NCBI RefSeq assembly: GCF_000826685.1
Contig: NZ_JROO01000011.1
Location: 1-64,000 of the forward strand
Length of the DNA: 64,000 nucleotides
Reading direction: 5' to 3'
Origin: Streptomonospora alba
GTDB lineage: Bacteria > Actinomycetota > Actinomycetes > Streptosporangiales > Streptosporangiaceae
Below are positions 18,773 through 30,536 of this stretch, in pieces. A program made the position numbers and the translations under genes. Within the stretch, counting starts at the first letter, position 1; each line of letters starts with the position of its first letter. Under the pieces are notes generated by a model. It was not told where the DNA came from and searched no databases. It saw only the letters and a list, made by a program, of their open reading frames with translations.

Positions 18773-20473
18773 GTGCTCGAAGAAGTCGGCATCCGAGGTC
18801 TCGGCGTCATCGACGACGCCGTCCTGGAGCTGTCGCCCGGTCTCACCGTCGTCACCGGTGAGACCGGCGCTGGAAAGACCATGGTGGTGACCGGGCTGGG
18901 ACTGCTCTTCGGCGGCCGTGCCGATCCGCAGCGGGTCCGCCCCGGCTCCGACCGCGCGACGGTCGAGGGCCGCCTGACCGTGCCCACCGAGGGCCGCGTG
19001 GCCGACCGCGTCGCCGAGGCCGGCGGCGAACTCGACGACGACGTCCTCATCCTGACCCGCAGCGTCTCCGCTGAGGGGCGCTCCCGGGCCACGCTGGGCG
19101 GCAAGTCGACACCCGTGAGTGTGCTGTCCTACCTCGCCGACGACCTCATCGCGGTGCACGGCCAGTCGGACCAGCACCGGCTGTTGCGCCCCGAACGCCA
19201 GCGCGCCGCCCTCGACCGCTACGCCGGCGAACCGCTCGCCCGTGCGCTGCGTTCCTACACCACCGCATACCGTCGGCACCGCGAGGTCTCCGCGTCGCTG
19301 GAGGAGCTGGTCACCCAGGCGCGTGAGCGCGCCCAGGAAGCCGACATGCTGCGCTTCGGCGTCGAGGAGATCGCCGCCGCCGAACCCGTGCCGGGGGAGG
19401 ACGCCGAGCTGCTGGCCGAGGAGACGCGCCTGGCCCACGCCGACTCCCTGCGCATGGCGGCCACGACCGCCCACGAGGCACTCACCGGCGATCCCGCCGC
19501 CGAGATCCAGGCCGACGCGGTGGGTCTGCTGGCCGCCGCCCGCCAGGCCCTCACCGCGGTGCGCGAGCACGACAGCGCGCTCGCCACGGTCTCCGACCGC
19601 TTGGACGAAGCCAGCTATGTGATCAGCGACGCCGCCACCGAGTTGGCCTCCTACGCCGAATCGGTCGAGGCCGATCCCGCCCGCCTGGCCGCCGTTCAGG
19701 AGCGCCGCGCCCTGCTCAACCAGCTCTCCCGCAAGTACGGCGAGACCACCGACGACGTGCTCACGTGGTCGGAGAACGCCGCCAAGCGCCTGTCCGAGCT
19801 GGAAGGCGACGATGAGCGCATCGAGGAGCTGCGCGCCGAGGAGGCCGAGCTCCGCGAGCAGCTGACCGGATTCTCCGACGAGCTGACCGACCTGCGCAGC
19901 CGTGCAGCCGAGGACTTCGGCGCGGCGGTCACCGACGAGCTCACCGCGCTGGCGATGCCCCACGCCCGGGTCGACGTCAAGATCACCACCGGCGAGGAGT
20001 TCGGTCCGCACGGTCGCGACGATGTGGAGGTGCTGCTGGCCCCGCACCCCAGCGCTCCGCCGCTGCCGCTGAACAAGGGCGCCTCCGGCGGTGAGCTCTC
20101 CCGCGTCATGCTCGCCATCGAGGTGGTCTTCGCCGGCGCCGATCCCGTGCCCACCTTCATCTTCGACGAGGTCGACGCGGGCGTCGGCGGCAAGGCCGCC
20201 GTCGAGATCGGCCGCCGCCTGGCCCGGCTGGCCCGTAGTTCCCAGGTCGTCGTGGTCACCCACCTGCCGCAGGTGGCCGCCTTCGCCGACGCGCACCTGG
20301 TGGTGGAGAAGTCCAGCGAGGGGACCGTCACCGAGAGCGGGGTGACCCGCCTCGACCGCGACGGCCGCACCCGCGAGCTGTCGCGGATGCTGGCCGGCCT
20401 GGAGGACTCCGAACTCGGCCGAGCCCACGCTGAGGAACTGCTCACCATCGCCTCCGCGGACCGGGACGCATAG
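18773..20473 (+). CDS. recN: DNA repair protein RecN
   Basis: The 566-aa SMC-like ATPase acts in double-strand-break repair. Walker A GETGAGKT is at 29-36, a long coiled-coil with central hinge-like break spans about 160-360, the signature ASGGELSR lies near 440, and Walker B FIFDEVDAGVGG near 462. The GTG start at 18773 has GCAGGAGAGG upstream. I found no LexA box in the 75-nt gap before it, so its transcription may be shared with nadK. Confidence 0.95.
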   Translation: MLEEVGIRGLGVIDDAVLELSPGLTVVTGETGAGKTMVVTGLGLLFGGRADPQRVRPGSDRATVEGRLTVPTEGRVADRVAEAGGELDDDVLILTRSVSAEGRSRATLGGKSTPVSVLSYLADDLIAVHGQSDQHRLLRPERQRAALDRYAGEPLARALRSYTTAYRRHREVSASLEELVTQARERAQEADMLRFGVEEIAAAEPVPGEDAELLAEETRLAHADSLRMAATTAHEALTGDPAAEIQADAVGLLAAARQALTAVREHDSALATVSDRLDEASYVISDAATELASYAESVEADPARLAAVQERRALLNQLSRKYGETTDDVLTWSENAAKRLSELEGDDERIEELRAEEAELREQLTGFSDELTDLRSRAAEDFGAAVTDELTALAMPHARVDVKITTGEEFGPHGRDDVEVLLAPHPSAPPLPLNKGASGGELSRVMLAIEVVFAGADPVPTFIFDEVDAGVGGKAAVEIGRRLARLARSSQVVVVTHLPQVAAFADAHLVVEKSSEGTVTESGVTRLDRDGRTRELSRMLAGLEDSELGRAHAEELLTIASADRDA

Positions 20474-20709
20474 CGGAGGCCGTGCCGCGGTGCACGGTGG
20501 TTCGGCCGTGGCCGGGGACGGCCTCGGCCGGTTCCGCGGACGGTTGCGGTCGCAGCGAGGCGGCGCGTCCCTGCAGGTGCACTCGCCCTTCACAGCGGCG
20601 GTGATCGCGGGCGCTGCGGCCGATGCCCGCCTTTCCCGTATTCATAGAGCGACCGGTTCGACACGCCGGGTGATCGACGTCCCGTGATTTCCGGGCGCAT
20701 CTCGGCAGA

Positions 20710-21933
20710 ATGCTGTCGATGAAGGTCACGGAAGCGCTCGGCGCCCGCCTGTCCCGGTTCGGCCGTGGGAGAGGCGGCGGCTCCACCGGCGTGACGGCGC
20801 CCGTCCGGTGCGATCGCCGTACCAAGAATCTCGCCAAGAGGCTGCGCCCGGGCGACATAGCTGTCATCGACCACGTCGACCTCGACCGCGCCAGCGCCGA
20901 GGCGCTGCTGGAGCGGGAGGTCGCCGCAGTTCTCAACACCGCTGTCAGCATCAGCGGACGCTTTCCCAACCTCGGGCCGCGGCTCATCGTCGAAGCCGGC
21001 GTCCCGCTCGTCGACGACGTGGACCCGGAGGTCTTCGCCCGGGTGCACGAGGGGGAGCGGCTCACCCTGGACGGTGGCGCCCTGCTGAAGGGCGAGAGCG
21101 TGCTGGCCACCGGCACCCCGCAGACGTCCGAAAGCGTCGCGGCCGCGATGGACGCCGCCCGTGCCGGGATCTCGGTCCAGCTGGAGGCGTTCGCCGCCAA
21201 CACCGCGGAGTACCTGCGGCACGAACACGACCTCCTCTTCGACGGCGTCGGAATCCCCGACGTCTCCACGCCCATGGAGGGCCGCCACGTCCTCGTCGCC
21301 GTACGCGGCTACCACCACCGCGAGGACCTCGCCGCGCTGCACCCCTACATCCGCGACTTCCGGCCGGTACTGATCGGCGTCGACGGCGGCGCCGACGCGC
21401 TCGTCGAAGCCGGATTCCGGCCCGCCCTCGTCGTCGGCGACTTCGACTGCGTCTCCGACCAAGCGCTGAACAGCGGCGCCGAGCTGGTCGTCCACGCCGA
21501 CCGCGACGGGCGCGCCCCCGGGCTGAAGCGGGTCCGCGAACTCGGCCGGGAGGCGGCCGCGTTCCGAGGCGCCGGAAGCGGCGAGGACGCCGCGATCCTG
21601 CTCGCCGACCACGCCGGGGCCTCGGTCATCGTGCTCGCCGGCGCCCAGTCCGCCCTGGAGGAGTTCCTGGACAGGGGACGTGTCGGCATGGCCGGCAGCT
21701 TCCTGACCCGGCTGCGCGTGGGCGGCAGGCTCGTCGACGCCAAGGGCGCCGCCCGCCTTTACCGCAGGCGGATCTCACCCTGGTCGCTGATCGCGCTGGC
21801 AGGGGCCGCCCTGCTGGTCGTCGTACTGGCGGCCCTCAGCTCACCGGCCCGGTCCGGCTACGTCGCCTTTCTGACGACGCGATGGGACCTGCTCGCCGAA
21901 TACGCCTACCGGCTCACAGGACTGTTCACGTGA
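20710..21933 (+). CDS. steA: SteA-like cytokinetic protein
   Basis: The 407-aa protein matches the SteA family: a thiamin pyrophosphokinase-like fold followed by one C-terminal membrane helix (WSLIALAGAALLVVVLAAL, about 357-375) and a short tail. In Corynebacterium SteA localises to the division site and supports cell-wall synthesis with SteB. The strand GDIAVIDHVDLDRASAEALL and the segment IGVDGGADALVEAGFRPALVVGDFD are typical. A second ATG lies 9 nt downstream. The stop overlaps the start of the next gene, consistent with a SteA-SteB complex. Confidence 0.88.
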   Translation: MLSMKVTEALGARLSRFGRGRGGGSTGVTAPVRCDRRTKNLAKRLRPGDIAVIDHVDLDRASAEALLEREVAAVLNTAVSISGRFPNLGPRLIVEAGVPLVDDVDPEVFARVHEGERLTLDGGALLKGESVLATGTPQTSESVAAAMDAARAGISVQLEAFAANTAEYLRHEHDLLFDGVGIPDVSTPMEGRHVLVAVRGYHHREDLAALHPYIRDFRPVLIGVDGGADALVEAGFRPALVVGDFDCVSDQALNSGAELVVHADRDGRAPGLKRVRELGREAAAFRGAGSGEDAAILLADHAGASVIVLAGAQSALEEFLDRGRVGMAGSFLTRLRVGGRLVDAKGAARLYRRRISPWSLIALAGAALLVVVLAALSSPARSGYVAFLTTRWDLLAEYAYRLTGLFT

Positions 21934-22961
21934 TCGACTTCCGCTATCACCTGGTGTCCATCATCGCCGTCTTCCTCGCACTGGCAGTCGGCATCGCCCT
22001 GGGCGGCGCCCTGCTGCACGGCGCCCTGCCGACCACGCAGAACGACTCTGGCGAGCGGGGCGCCGAGACCGAGCGCCTGCGCGCCGAGAAGGACGTGGCC
22101 GAGCGGTTGAGCTCCGGCGGCGACAGGCTCGTCGACGCCTACGCCGATCGGATCCTGCGCGACCGCCTCGACGGGGTCGGCGTCGCCGTGGTGGAAGCGC
22201 CCGGCGCCGACCCGCGGCTGCGCGAGGGGATCGCCGAGCGCATCCGGCAGGCCGGCGGCACCGTCACCGCGAGGCCGGCGCTCACCGACACCTATCTCGA
22301 TCCCGGTGAGGCCGCGTTCGTGCGCGAGCTGACCGACCAGCTCGCCACCGGCATCGGACTCCCGCGGGGCAGCGCCCACGATCGCGCCGGAACGCTGCTG
22401 GGCCGCGCCCTGCTGCGGTCCGACGGGAAGGACTCGGACGACGGCGACTCCGGATTCGACTCGGCGGCCGCCCTGGCGGGCTTCGCCGAGGCCGGGATGC
22501 TCGGCCTCGACGGTGAGCCCGGCGACGCCGCCGGTGCCGCTGACGCCGTGGTGGTGCTCGCACCGGCCGAGCCCCTCGCCGCCGACGCCGAGGCCTATGC
22601 GGCCGTGCAGCGGTCCGGCGGCGAAGAGCCCACCGGCAGCAGGATCATGCTCGACACAGCGAACGCGCTGGAGGGGGTCTCCGAGGCGGCGGTGCTCGTC
22701 GGCGGCCCTTCCGCCGCCCGTCCCGGCGGACTCGTCCACCAGGCCCGCGCCGAGGGGGCCGCCTACAGCACGGTCGACGCCGCCGGGAGCGATGCGGGCG
22801 ACGTCGCCGCCGCCCTGGTGGTGGCCGCCGCGGCCGAGGGCGGCGAAGGCGCCTACGGCGTCGCCGAAGGCACCGACGCGTTCATGCCCGCTCCCCTGCC
22901 CGGCGCCGAGGACGGCGCGGACGGCGCGGACGACACCGCGGACGACGACGAGGCGAAGTAG
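21930..22961 (+). CDS. steB: SteB/MctB-like membrane-anchored protein
   Basis: The 343-aa protein begins with the diagnostic VIDFRYHLVSIIAVFLALAV membrane anchor, then a coiled-coil (ETERLRAEKDVAERLSSG) and a large extracytoplasmic domain, and ends acidic. Members are annotated copper transport protein MctB in mycobacteria and SteB in corynebacteria, where it partners SteA in division. The GTG start overlaps the steA stop by 4 nt (GTGA), indicating translational coupling. Confidence 0.88.
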   Translation: MIDFRYHLVSIIAVFLALAVGIALGGALLHGALPTTQNDSGERGAETERLRAEKDVAERLSSGGDRLVDAYADRILRDRLDGVGVAVVEAPGADPRLREGIAERIRQAGGTVTARPALTDTYLDPGEAAFVRELTDQLATGIGLPRGSAHDRAGTLLGRALLRSDGKDSDDGDSGFDSAAALAGFAEAGMLGLDGEPGDAAGAADAVVVLAPAEPLAADAEAYAAVQRSGGEEPTGSRIMLDTANALEGVSEAAVLVGGPSAARPGGLVHQARAEGAAYSTVDAAGSDAGDVAAALVVAAAAEGGEGAYGVAEGTDAFMPAPLPGAEDGADGADDTADDDEAK

Positions 22962-23137
22962 CGGGGGCGCGGGGACCCGGCACCGCCGCCGCCCCGCCCC
23001 GACCGGTCGACCGCATCGGGGCGGAGCGGCCGGGGCGAGGGCCGGGCGCCACCGCTTCCTTCCCGCCGGGCGTCGGCGCGGACGCCCGCAGGCCCTCTGC
23101 GCCCGCCCGATCCCGCCGCACCGTCGAGAGGACACCC

Positions 23138-24223
23138 ATGGCCCCGCCCCGAGAACCGGCAGCCGTCCGCGGCCGCCTGCGCGCGGCCTGGTCGGGCCCT
23201 GTCGGCGCGGCGCTGGGCGCTCTCGGCGCGCGCACCGCCTACCGGCTGCTGATCCCCCCGCCGCAGCGAGGCTGCGTCCACGACGTCTTCCGCACCGCTG
23301 AGCACACGCGCGACGTGTGGCGGCACACCAACTTCCGCGGGGAGGAGGTGACACGGCTCGCAGGGCCCGCTCTCGCGCTCGGCGTCTGCGCCGCGGCGGC
23401 CGTGGCACCCGGCTGCCCGCGCCGGCTGCGCGGCGCCGCGGTGCTGGCCACCGCCGGTGCGGCCGCCTTCGGCGCCTATGACGACCTTCCCGGCAACTCC
23501 GGCGGCCGCCGCATCGCCGGGCACGCCGGTGCTCTGGCACGCGGGCGGATCACCACCGGGGCCGTGCGGCTCGCCGGGGTCGGCGCATCCGGACTCGCCG
23601 CCGGAGGCCTCCTCGCTCGGGGAGAGCCGGCGCGGGTGCTCGCCGACGGCGCCTTGATCGCGGGTTCGGCGAATCTGGCCAACCTGCTCGACGTGCGTCC
23701 CGGCCGCGCGGCCAAGGCGGCCCTGCTCCTGGGCGCCCCGCTGCTGGCAGGACCGGCCGCGGGCACGGCCGGAACCGCGCTGGGCGCCGCGGCGGCCCTG
23801 CTGCCCGAGGAGCTCGACGAACGCGCCATGCTGGGCGACCTGGGCGCCAACGCACTGGGGGCCGCGCTGGGCACGGCCGCTGCGGCGGGATTGCCGCCCC
23901 GCGGACGGACCGCTGCGTTGTGCGCCGTCGCCGCGCTGACGGCCGCCGCCGAGTTCGTCGATCTCGGCGACGCGATGGCGGCTGTGGGGCCCCTGCGCCG
24001 ACTGGACGGGCTCGGTCGGCGTCCCGCTCAGGCGCCCGGCCCGCGCCCCTCCACGTGCCGCTGCACCACGAGGATCCTGCCTCGGCGACCGCTGCGCGCG
24101 CGTTCGCGGTCCCCCGGCCGCGCCGCCGGCGGGGACCCGACCGGCAGGGCGGGCACGCGCCGGGCCGATAGGCGGCCGTGCCCGGCAGGAATTCCAGGTG
24201 GCCGCGGGGAGCGAAGCAGGTGA
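23138..24223 (+). CDS. MraY/WecA-like glycosyl-1-phosphate transferase, GT4 family
   Basis: The 361-aa protein is an Ala/Gly/Leu-rich membrane protein of about 9-10 helices. AAFGAYDDLPGN supplies the Asp-Asp loop of polyprenol-phosphate transferases, ANLANLLDVRPGRAAK supplies the NxxNxxD-type motif, and ERAMLGDLGANALGAALG supplies the third motif. Homologues are usually found beside SteA/SteB in actinobacteria and are inferred to act in envelope polymer synthesis. The last 50 residues (from about 312) are Arg/Pro/Gly-rich, outside the membrane fold, and may be nonconserved read-through. Confidence 0.75.
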   Translation: MAPPREPAAVRGRLRAAWSGPVGAALGALGARTAYRLLIPPPQRGCVHDVFRTAEHTRDVWRHTNFRGEEVTRLAGPALALGVCAAAAVAPGCPRRLRGAAVLATAGAAAFGAYDDLPGNSGGRRIAGHAGALARGRITTGAVRLAGVGASGLAAGGLLARGEPARVLADGALIAGSANLANLLDVRPGRAAKAALLLGAPLLAGPAAGTAGTALGAAAALLPEELDERAMLGDLGANALGAALGTAAAAGLPPRGRTAALCAVAALTAAAEFVDLGDAMAAVGPLRRLDGLGRRPAQAPGPRPSTCRCTTRILPRRPLRARSRSPGRAAGGDPTGRAGTRRADRRPCPAGIPGGRGERSR

Positions 24224-24379
24224 GCCGGGGAACAGGGCCGGTGAGCTGGGAAACGGTGCGGATGCGGCGGGTGAGATCTTCGCCGCAGGTGTGGGAGGTT
24301 ACGGAGAGATCTCGACGGTGGCATCATAGGTGGAGTAACCGGGAACCTCCGCGCTGCCCCGCGCGTTGGGTCCATCGGT

Positions 24380-24541
24380 AATGGGTGAGGGGAGTATCCC
24401 TTACGCGGCGGTGTCGTCATCACGGTGCGCACAAGGGCGCACCCGGCGCCGTCGGCCCGGCGGGACCGCCACCACGGCGTCCGCCACGGGCGGGAAAGAC
24501 CTCCGGAGACGCGTGTGCCCGCAGCTCAGCGGCGCGGGCAC
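24380..24541 (+). ncRNA. Candidate yybP-ykoY (Mn2+) riboswitch before terC
   Basis: The leader of the terC-family gene contains the two best-conserved parts of the yybP-ykoY aptamer in the right order: GAGGGGAGTATCCC at 24387-24400, and GGGAAAGACCTCC at 24492-24504. GAGG near 24387 can pair with CCTC near 24500 as helix P1. GTCGTCATCACGG at 24414-24425 resembles the internal segment of known members. A perfect 8-bp hairpin follows (GTGCCCGC 24515-24522, GCGGGCAC 24534-24541), ending about 6 nt before the CCGGAGGG ribosome site, and may be the switching part. Known members sense Mn2+ and control TerC-type exporters. Confidence 0.7.
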
Positions 24542-24561
24542 GGCAACCGGAGGGATAGTCC

Positions 24562-25578
24562 GTGGATATTCCACTGTGGGTTTGGCTTGCCACGATCGGC
24601 GCGATGATCGCCATCCTGGCCGTCGACCTCGCCATCGTCGACCATCCGTGGAGCAAGAAGACCGGCCCCCGCGAATTCGGCATCAAGCAGGCCGCCTGGT
24701 GGGCCGTCTTCTACATCGGCATCGCCATCGTCTTCGGCTTCGGCGTGTGGTACTTCGGCGGAACCACAGCCGCAGGCGAGTACTTCGCCGGGTTCCTCAC
24801 CGAGAAGAGCCTCAGCGTCGACAACCTCTTCGTCTTCTACATGATCATGACCGCGTTCGCGGTGCCGAAGCGGTACCAGCACGAGGTGCTGCTGGTGGGC
24901 ATCGTCATCGCGCTGGTCATGCGCGGCATCTTCATCGCCGTCGGCGCTCAGATGATCAACGCGTTCAGCGAGGTGTTCTACGCCTTCGGCGTGCTGCTGA
25001 TCTACACCGCCGTCAAGATCGTCCACGACCACGTCAAGAGCGACGACGACGAGAAGGACTTCAGCGACAGCTTCGCCGTGCGGACGGTGCGCAAGTTCTG
25101 GCCGGTCACCGAGGACTACCACGGCGCGCGGCTGACGGTGGTCCAGCAGGGGCGCCGCCACGTCACCCCCATGCTCATGGTGATCGTGGCCATCGGCGTG
25201 ACCGACCTGATGTTCGCCGTCGACAGCATCCCGGCCATCTTCGGACTCACCCAGGACCCCTACCTGGTCTTCACCGCCAACGCCTTCGCGCTCCTGGGCC
25301 TGCGCCAGCTCTACTTCCTGCTGGCGGGGCTGATGGACCGGCTCGCCTACATCAGCTGGGGCCTGGCCGCCGTCATGGTGTTCATCGGTGTGAAGATGAT
25401 CCTGCACGCCCTGCACGAGAACCACGTCCCGGTTCCCGAGATCGGCATCGGCCTCTCGCTCGGTGTGATCACCGGCGTGATGACGCTCACCATCGTCGCG
25501 AGCCTGCTGAGATCCCGCGGCAGCGGCCGAAAGGGCGAGCGGCCCGACGAAGTCCCGTCGGAGTCCTCAGCGGAGTGA
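24562..25578 (+). CDS. TerC-family membrane protein, probable Mn2+ exporter
   Basis: The 338-aa protein has about eight membrane helices and the TerC landmarks: [14 protein letters not shown] with the conserved acidic residue in helix 3, and [21 protein letters not shown] in helix 6. Family members such as Alx/MntP-like and YkoY proteins export Mn2+ or support metal loading of secreted proteins. The GTG start has CCGGAGGG 6 nt upstream. The leader upstream resembles an Mn2+ riboswitch, which fits this function. Confidence 0.92.
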   Translation: MDIPLWVWLATIGAMIAILAVDLAIVDHPWSKKTGPREFGIKQAAWWAVFYIGIAIVFGFGVWYFGGTTAAGEYFAGFLTEKSLSVDNLFVFYMIMTAFAVPKRYQHEVLLVGIVIALVMRGIFIAVGAQMINAFSEVFYAFGVLLIYTAVKIVHDHVKSDDDEKDFSDSFAVRTVRKFWPVTEDYHGARLTVVQQGRRHVTPMLMVIVAIGVTDLMFAVDSIPAIFGLTQDPYLVFTANAFALLGLRQLYFLLAGLMDRLAYISWGLAAVMVFIGVKMILHALHENHVPVPEIGIGLSLGVITGVMTLTIVASLLRSRGSGRKGERPDEVPSESSAE

Positions 25579-25585
25579 CCACCGC

Positions 25586-25601
25586 TCGAACGGCTGTTCG
25601 T
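25586..25601 (+). promoter_or_regulatory. LexA/SOS box before uvrA
   Basis: TCGAAC-GGCT-GTTCGT matches the Gram-positive/actinobacterial LexA operator (TCGAAC-N4-GTTCGA) except for the last base. A TATAGT -10-like hexamer follows at 25603-25608. UvrA is a classical SOS gene, which supports the call. Confidence 0.8.
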
Positions 25602-25611
25602 CTATAGTGGT

Positions 25612-25637
25612 GCCCCCGGCGGTTCGCCGCCGGGGGC
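25612..25637 (+). terminator. 11-bp TTCG hairpin between terC and uvrA
   Basis: GCCCCCGGCGG, a TTCG tetraloop and CCGCCGGGGGC form a perfect stem. It has no T-run. It could end the terC transcript, but it also lies just after the SOS box and -10 box, so a uvrA transcript would begin at or inside it. Either role is possible. Confidence 0.55.
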
Positions 25638-25810
25638 GGCGGTGGTGGATGCGGAAGTTTCTCCGGCGCCGAATCGTTACGGTTAAGGACCCGGATCCAC
25701 GGGCGCCCGGCGCGGCCGCATTCCCCGGCCAGCAGCAGCGCACCCGGTGCCGGACGGGTACTCCGCGCGCCGCCGCACGCGCGACCTCGATGCCGAAGGG
25801 TGAGAAACAC

Positions 25811-28645
<2,835 letters not shown>

Positions 28646-28690
28646 TCCTCTCAGCGTCGAACGTCGGCGCGCGTTCGCGAAGGAGTGCCC

Positions 28691-29230
28691 ATGGGCGCTG
28701 ACCCCCCTGCCGAGCGCCCGGCCGGGCTCGGGCGGCGTGTCGCCGCGCGGCTGATCGACCTGGTCGTGCTCGCCGGTATCGCGATGCTGTTCTCGGCGCT
28801 TGTGGTCAACACCCTGCCCGGCGCCGAGGACCCGCTGCGCATGGCGATGCTGCCTGCGGTGGTGCTCTCGGTCGGCTTGTTCGCGATCTACCTCGCCTAC
28901 GAGGCCGCGTTCACGGCCGTCTACGGCGCCACCCCCGGCAAGCTCTACCTGGGGTTGAGGGTGGCGGCCGCCGATCCTTCGGTGAGCGCACCGCGTGCCG
29001 GCGCCGTCGCGGTGCTCAAGCGTTCGGTGGTGCTCTACGCCTCCGTGCTGCTCAACTTCGTGCCGGTGGTGAGCTTCCTGGCCCTGATCGTGTCCGTCTA
29101 CGCGGTGATCTCCGCGTTCTTCGACCGCCCGCGCCACCGCGGACTGCACGACAGGGCGGGCGGGACCGCGGTCGTGGGCGGATCGGGGCCCGGCCCGGGT
29201 GCTCGCCGCAGCGGGTCCTCCGGCCGATAG
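28691..29230 (+). CDS. RDD-family membrane protein
   Basis: The 179-aa protein has the RDD pattern: RRVAARLIDLVVLAGIAML (Arg and Asp in the first helix), two further helices, YGATPGKLYLGLRV, and a final RGLHDRAGGTAVV stretch. The family is of unknown or varied function, with some members acting as Na+/H+ antiporters. AAGGAGTGCCC precedes the ATG at 28691. It is 45 nt behind uvrA. Confidence 0.85.
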   Translation: MGADPPAERPAGLGRRVAARLIDLVVLAGIAMLFSALVVNTLPGAEDPLRMAMLPAVVLSVGLFAIYLAYEAAFTAVYGATPGKLYLGLRVAAADPSVSAPRAGAVAVLKRSVVLYASVLLNFVPVVSFLALIVSVYAVISAFFDRPRHRGLHDRAGGTAVVGGSGPGPGARRSGSSGR

Positions 29231-29284
29231 GGTCGAATCGCGTCCCGCCGGCGAGGGTCGGCGCGCGAGGAGGTACCGGTCCCG

Positions 29285-29962
29285 ATGAGTTTCCCCCCGC
29301 CCTGGAACGACGGCGCCGCCGGGCCCGGGCATACCGCGCGGCAGCCGCCGCCGTACCGGCCCGACGGCCCGCCGCCCCCGCCCTACACCGGGCCGGGCGG
29401 TGCACCGCCGTCCCACCCGCAGTCCGGCCCGGCATCGCCCGCGGTCGACGCCGCGAGCTTCTCGCCCGGGCCCTACCGGTTGGCCCGATGGTGGCAGCGC
29501 GCCGCCGCCCGCGTCATCGACGCACTGGCCGTGGGCATACCGGTGACCGTCGTCGCCTTCCTCATCGCACTGATGTGGGCGGGGGCGCAGTGGCTGGGCG
29601 ACAACGGCGAGATCGAGCGCAACACCGCCATCGTCTTCGGAATCGTCGCGTTCACCCTGTTCGTGGCCTACGAGACCGTGTGCGTGAAGCGGTGGCGCCG
29701 CACCCTGGGCAAGCACCTGCTGAAGCTTGAGGTCGCGCCCGTAAGCGGGGCGGGACGCCAGGGCCCCATCCCGGTGGCGTCGATGGCGGCGCGGGCCGCA
29801 CTGTTCAACCTGCCCACTCTGGCCGCCGCGAGCCCCACCTGGTGGGTCCTGCTCTACGTGCTGCTTGTCGTGCCGTGCGCACTGTGGCCGTTGTGGGACC
29901 GGCCCGATCGCCAGGGGCTGCACGACAAGCTCGGCGGCACCGTGGTGGTGCGCACCGACTGA
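29285..29962 (+). CDS. RDD-family membrane protein with proline-rich N-terminus
   Basis: The 225-aa protein starts with about 55 Pro/Gly-rich residues (cytoplasmic, probably disordered), then an RDD domain: WWQRAAARVIDALAVGIPV, WRRTLGKHLLKLEV and GLHDKLGGTVVVRT. It is a second, distinct copy 54 nt after the first. The ATG at 29285 has GAGGAGGTACC nearby. Role unknown. Confidence 0.83.
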   Translation: MSFPPPWNDGAAGPGHTARQPPPYRPDGPPPPPYTGPGGAPPSHPQSGPASPAVDAASFSPGPYRLARWWQRAAARVIDALAVGIPVTVVAFLIALMWAGAQWLGDNGEIERNTAIVFGIVAFTLFVAYETVCVKRWRRTLGKHLLKLEVAPVSGAGRQGPIPVASMAARAALFNLPTLAAASPTWWVLLYVLLVVPCALWPLWDRPDRQGLHDKLGGTVVVRTD

Positions 29963-30020
29963 GCCCTCGGGTGCGGGACGGGGGAGTGCCGGGGGCGGAG
30001 ACAGGGCATACCCCATTTGG

Positions 30021-30037
30021 TACTACAGTCTGTAGTA
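30021..30037. promoter_or_regulatory. Perfect inverted repeat, candidate BlaI/CopY-type operator
   Basis: TACTACAG-T-CTGTAGTA is a perfect 17-bp palindrome with a TACA/TGTA core, 30 bp before the Rieske start codon. BlaI/MecI/CopY regulators use TACA...TGTA operators, so one of these may control this gene. No such regulator gene is in the window. Confidence 0.6.
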
Positions 30038-30067
30038 ATGAAGGAAGCGGCGGAGAGGAGCGGTGTC

Positions 30068-30523
30068 ATGAGCGGGGGGCTGGGGTGCGCCTGCGGGATC
30101 AGCCGGCGCAGGCTGATCGGTGCCGCGGGGGCCGCCGGGGCCGCTGCGCTGGGGGCGGCCGCCTGCGGATCACCGGACGAGGGCCCCGCGCCCCACGATG
30201 CCCTGCGGGGCACCGTGGTGGCCCAGACCTCCGACATCCCGGTGGGTGGAGGAAGCGTGGTGATCGACGGCAAGCTCGTCGTCACCCAGCCCGAGAAGGG
30301 CGACTTCAAGGCCTTCAGCGCCGTGTGCACCCACGCCGGCTGCACCGTCCAGGAGGTCGAGGCCACGGTCAACTGCCTGTGCCACGGCAGCGAGTTCGAC
30401 ATCGCCACAGGAGACGTCCGCAGCGGGCCGGCCGACCGCCCGCTGGAGGAACTGTCCATCACCGTCGACGGCACCGACATCGTCCTCGACGAAGAACCGC
30501 CGCAAGGGGAGCAGGGCTCGTAG
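30068..30523 (+). CDS. Rieske [2Fe-2S] protein with Tat signal
   Basis: The 151-aa protein begins with a twin-arginine signal (SRRRLIGAAGAAGAAAL) ending near C33, so it is probably exported folded and may be lipidated, although the lipobox is weak (AAAC). The Rieske ligands are C87 and H89 (CTHAGC) and C103 and H106 (CLCHGS), with C92 and C105 as the disulfide pair. It is an isolated one-domain protein, not linked to cytochrome bc genes, so it probably serves a separate electron-transfer role. ATG 30068 is preferred because AGGAG lies 7 nt upstream. ATG 30038, next to the operator, is the alternative. Confidence 0.88.
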   Translation: MSGGLGCACGISRRRLIGAAGAAGAAALGAAACGSPDEGPAPHDALRGTVVAQTSDIPVGGGSVVIDGKLVVTQPEKGDFKAFSAVCTHAGCTVQEVEATVNCLCHGSEFDIATGDVRSGPADRPLEELSITVDGTDIVLDEEPPQGEQGS

Positions 30524-30536
30524 TTCCCGGGCGGCC

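Noticed and set aside
16796-20593. Minus-strand open frame of 1265 codons opposite tlyA, nadK and recN
   Set aside because: The plus-strand proteins have full family motifs. The antisense frame is Gly/Arg/Gln-rich without domain.
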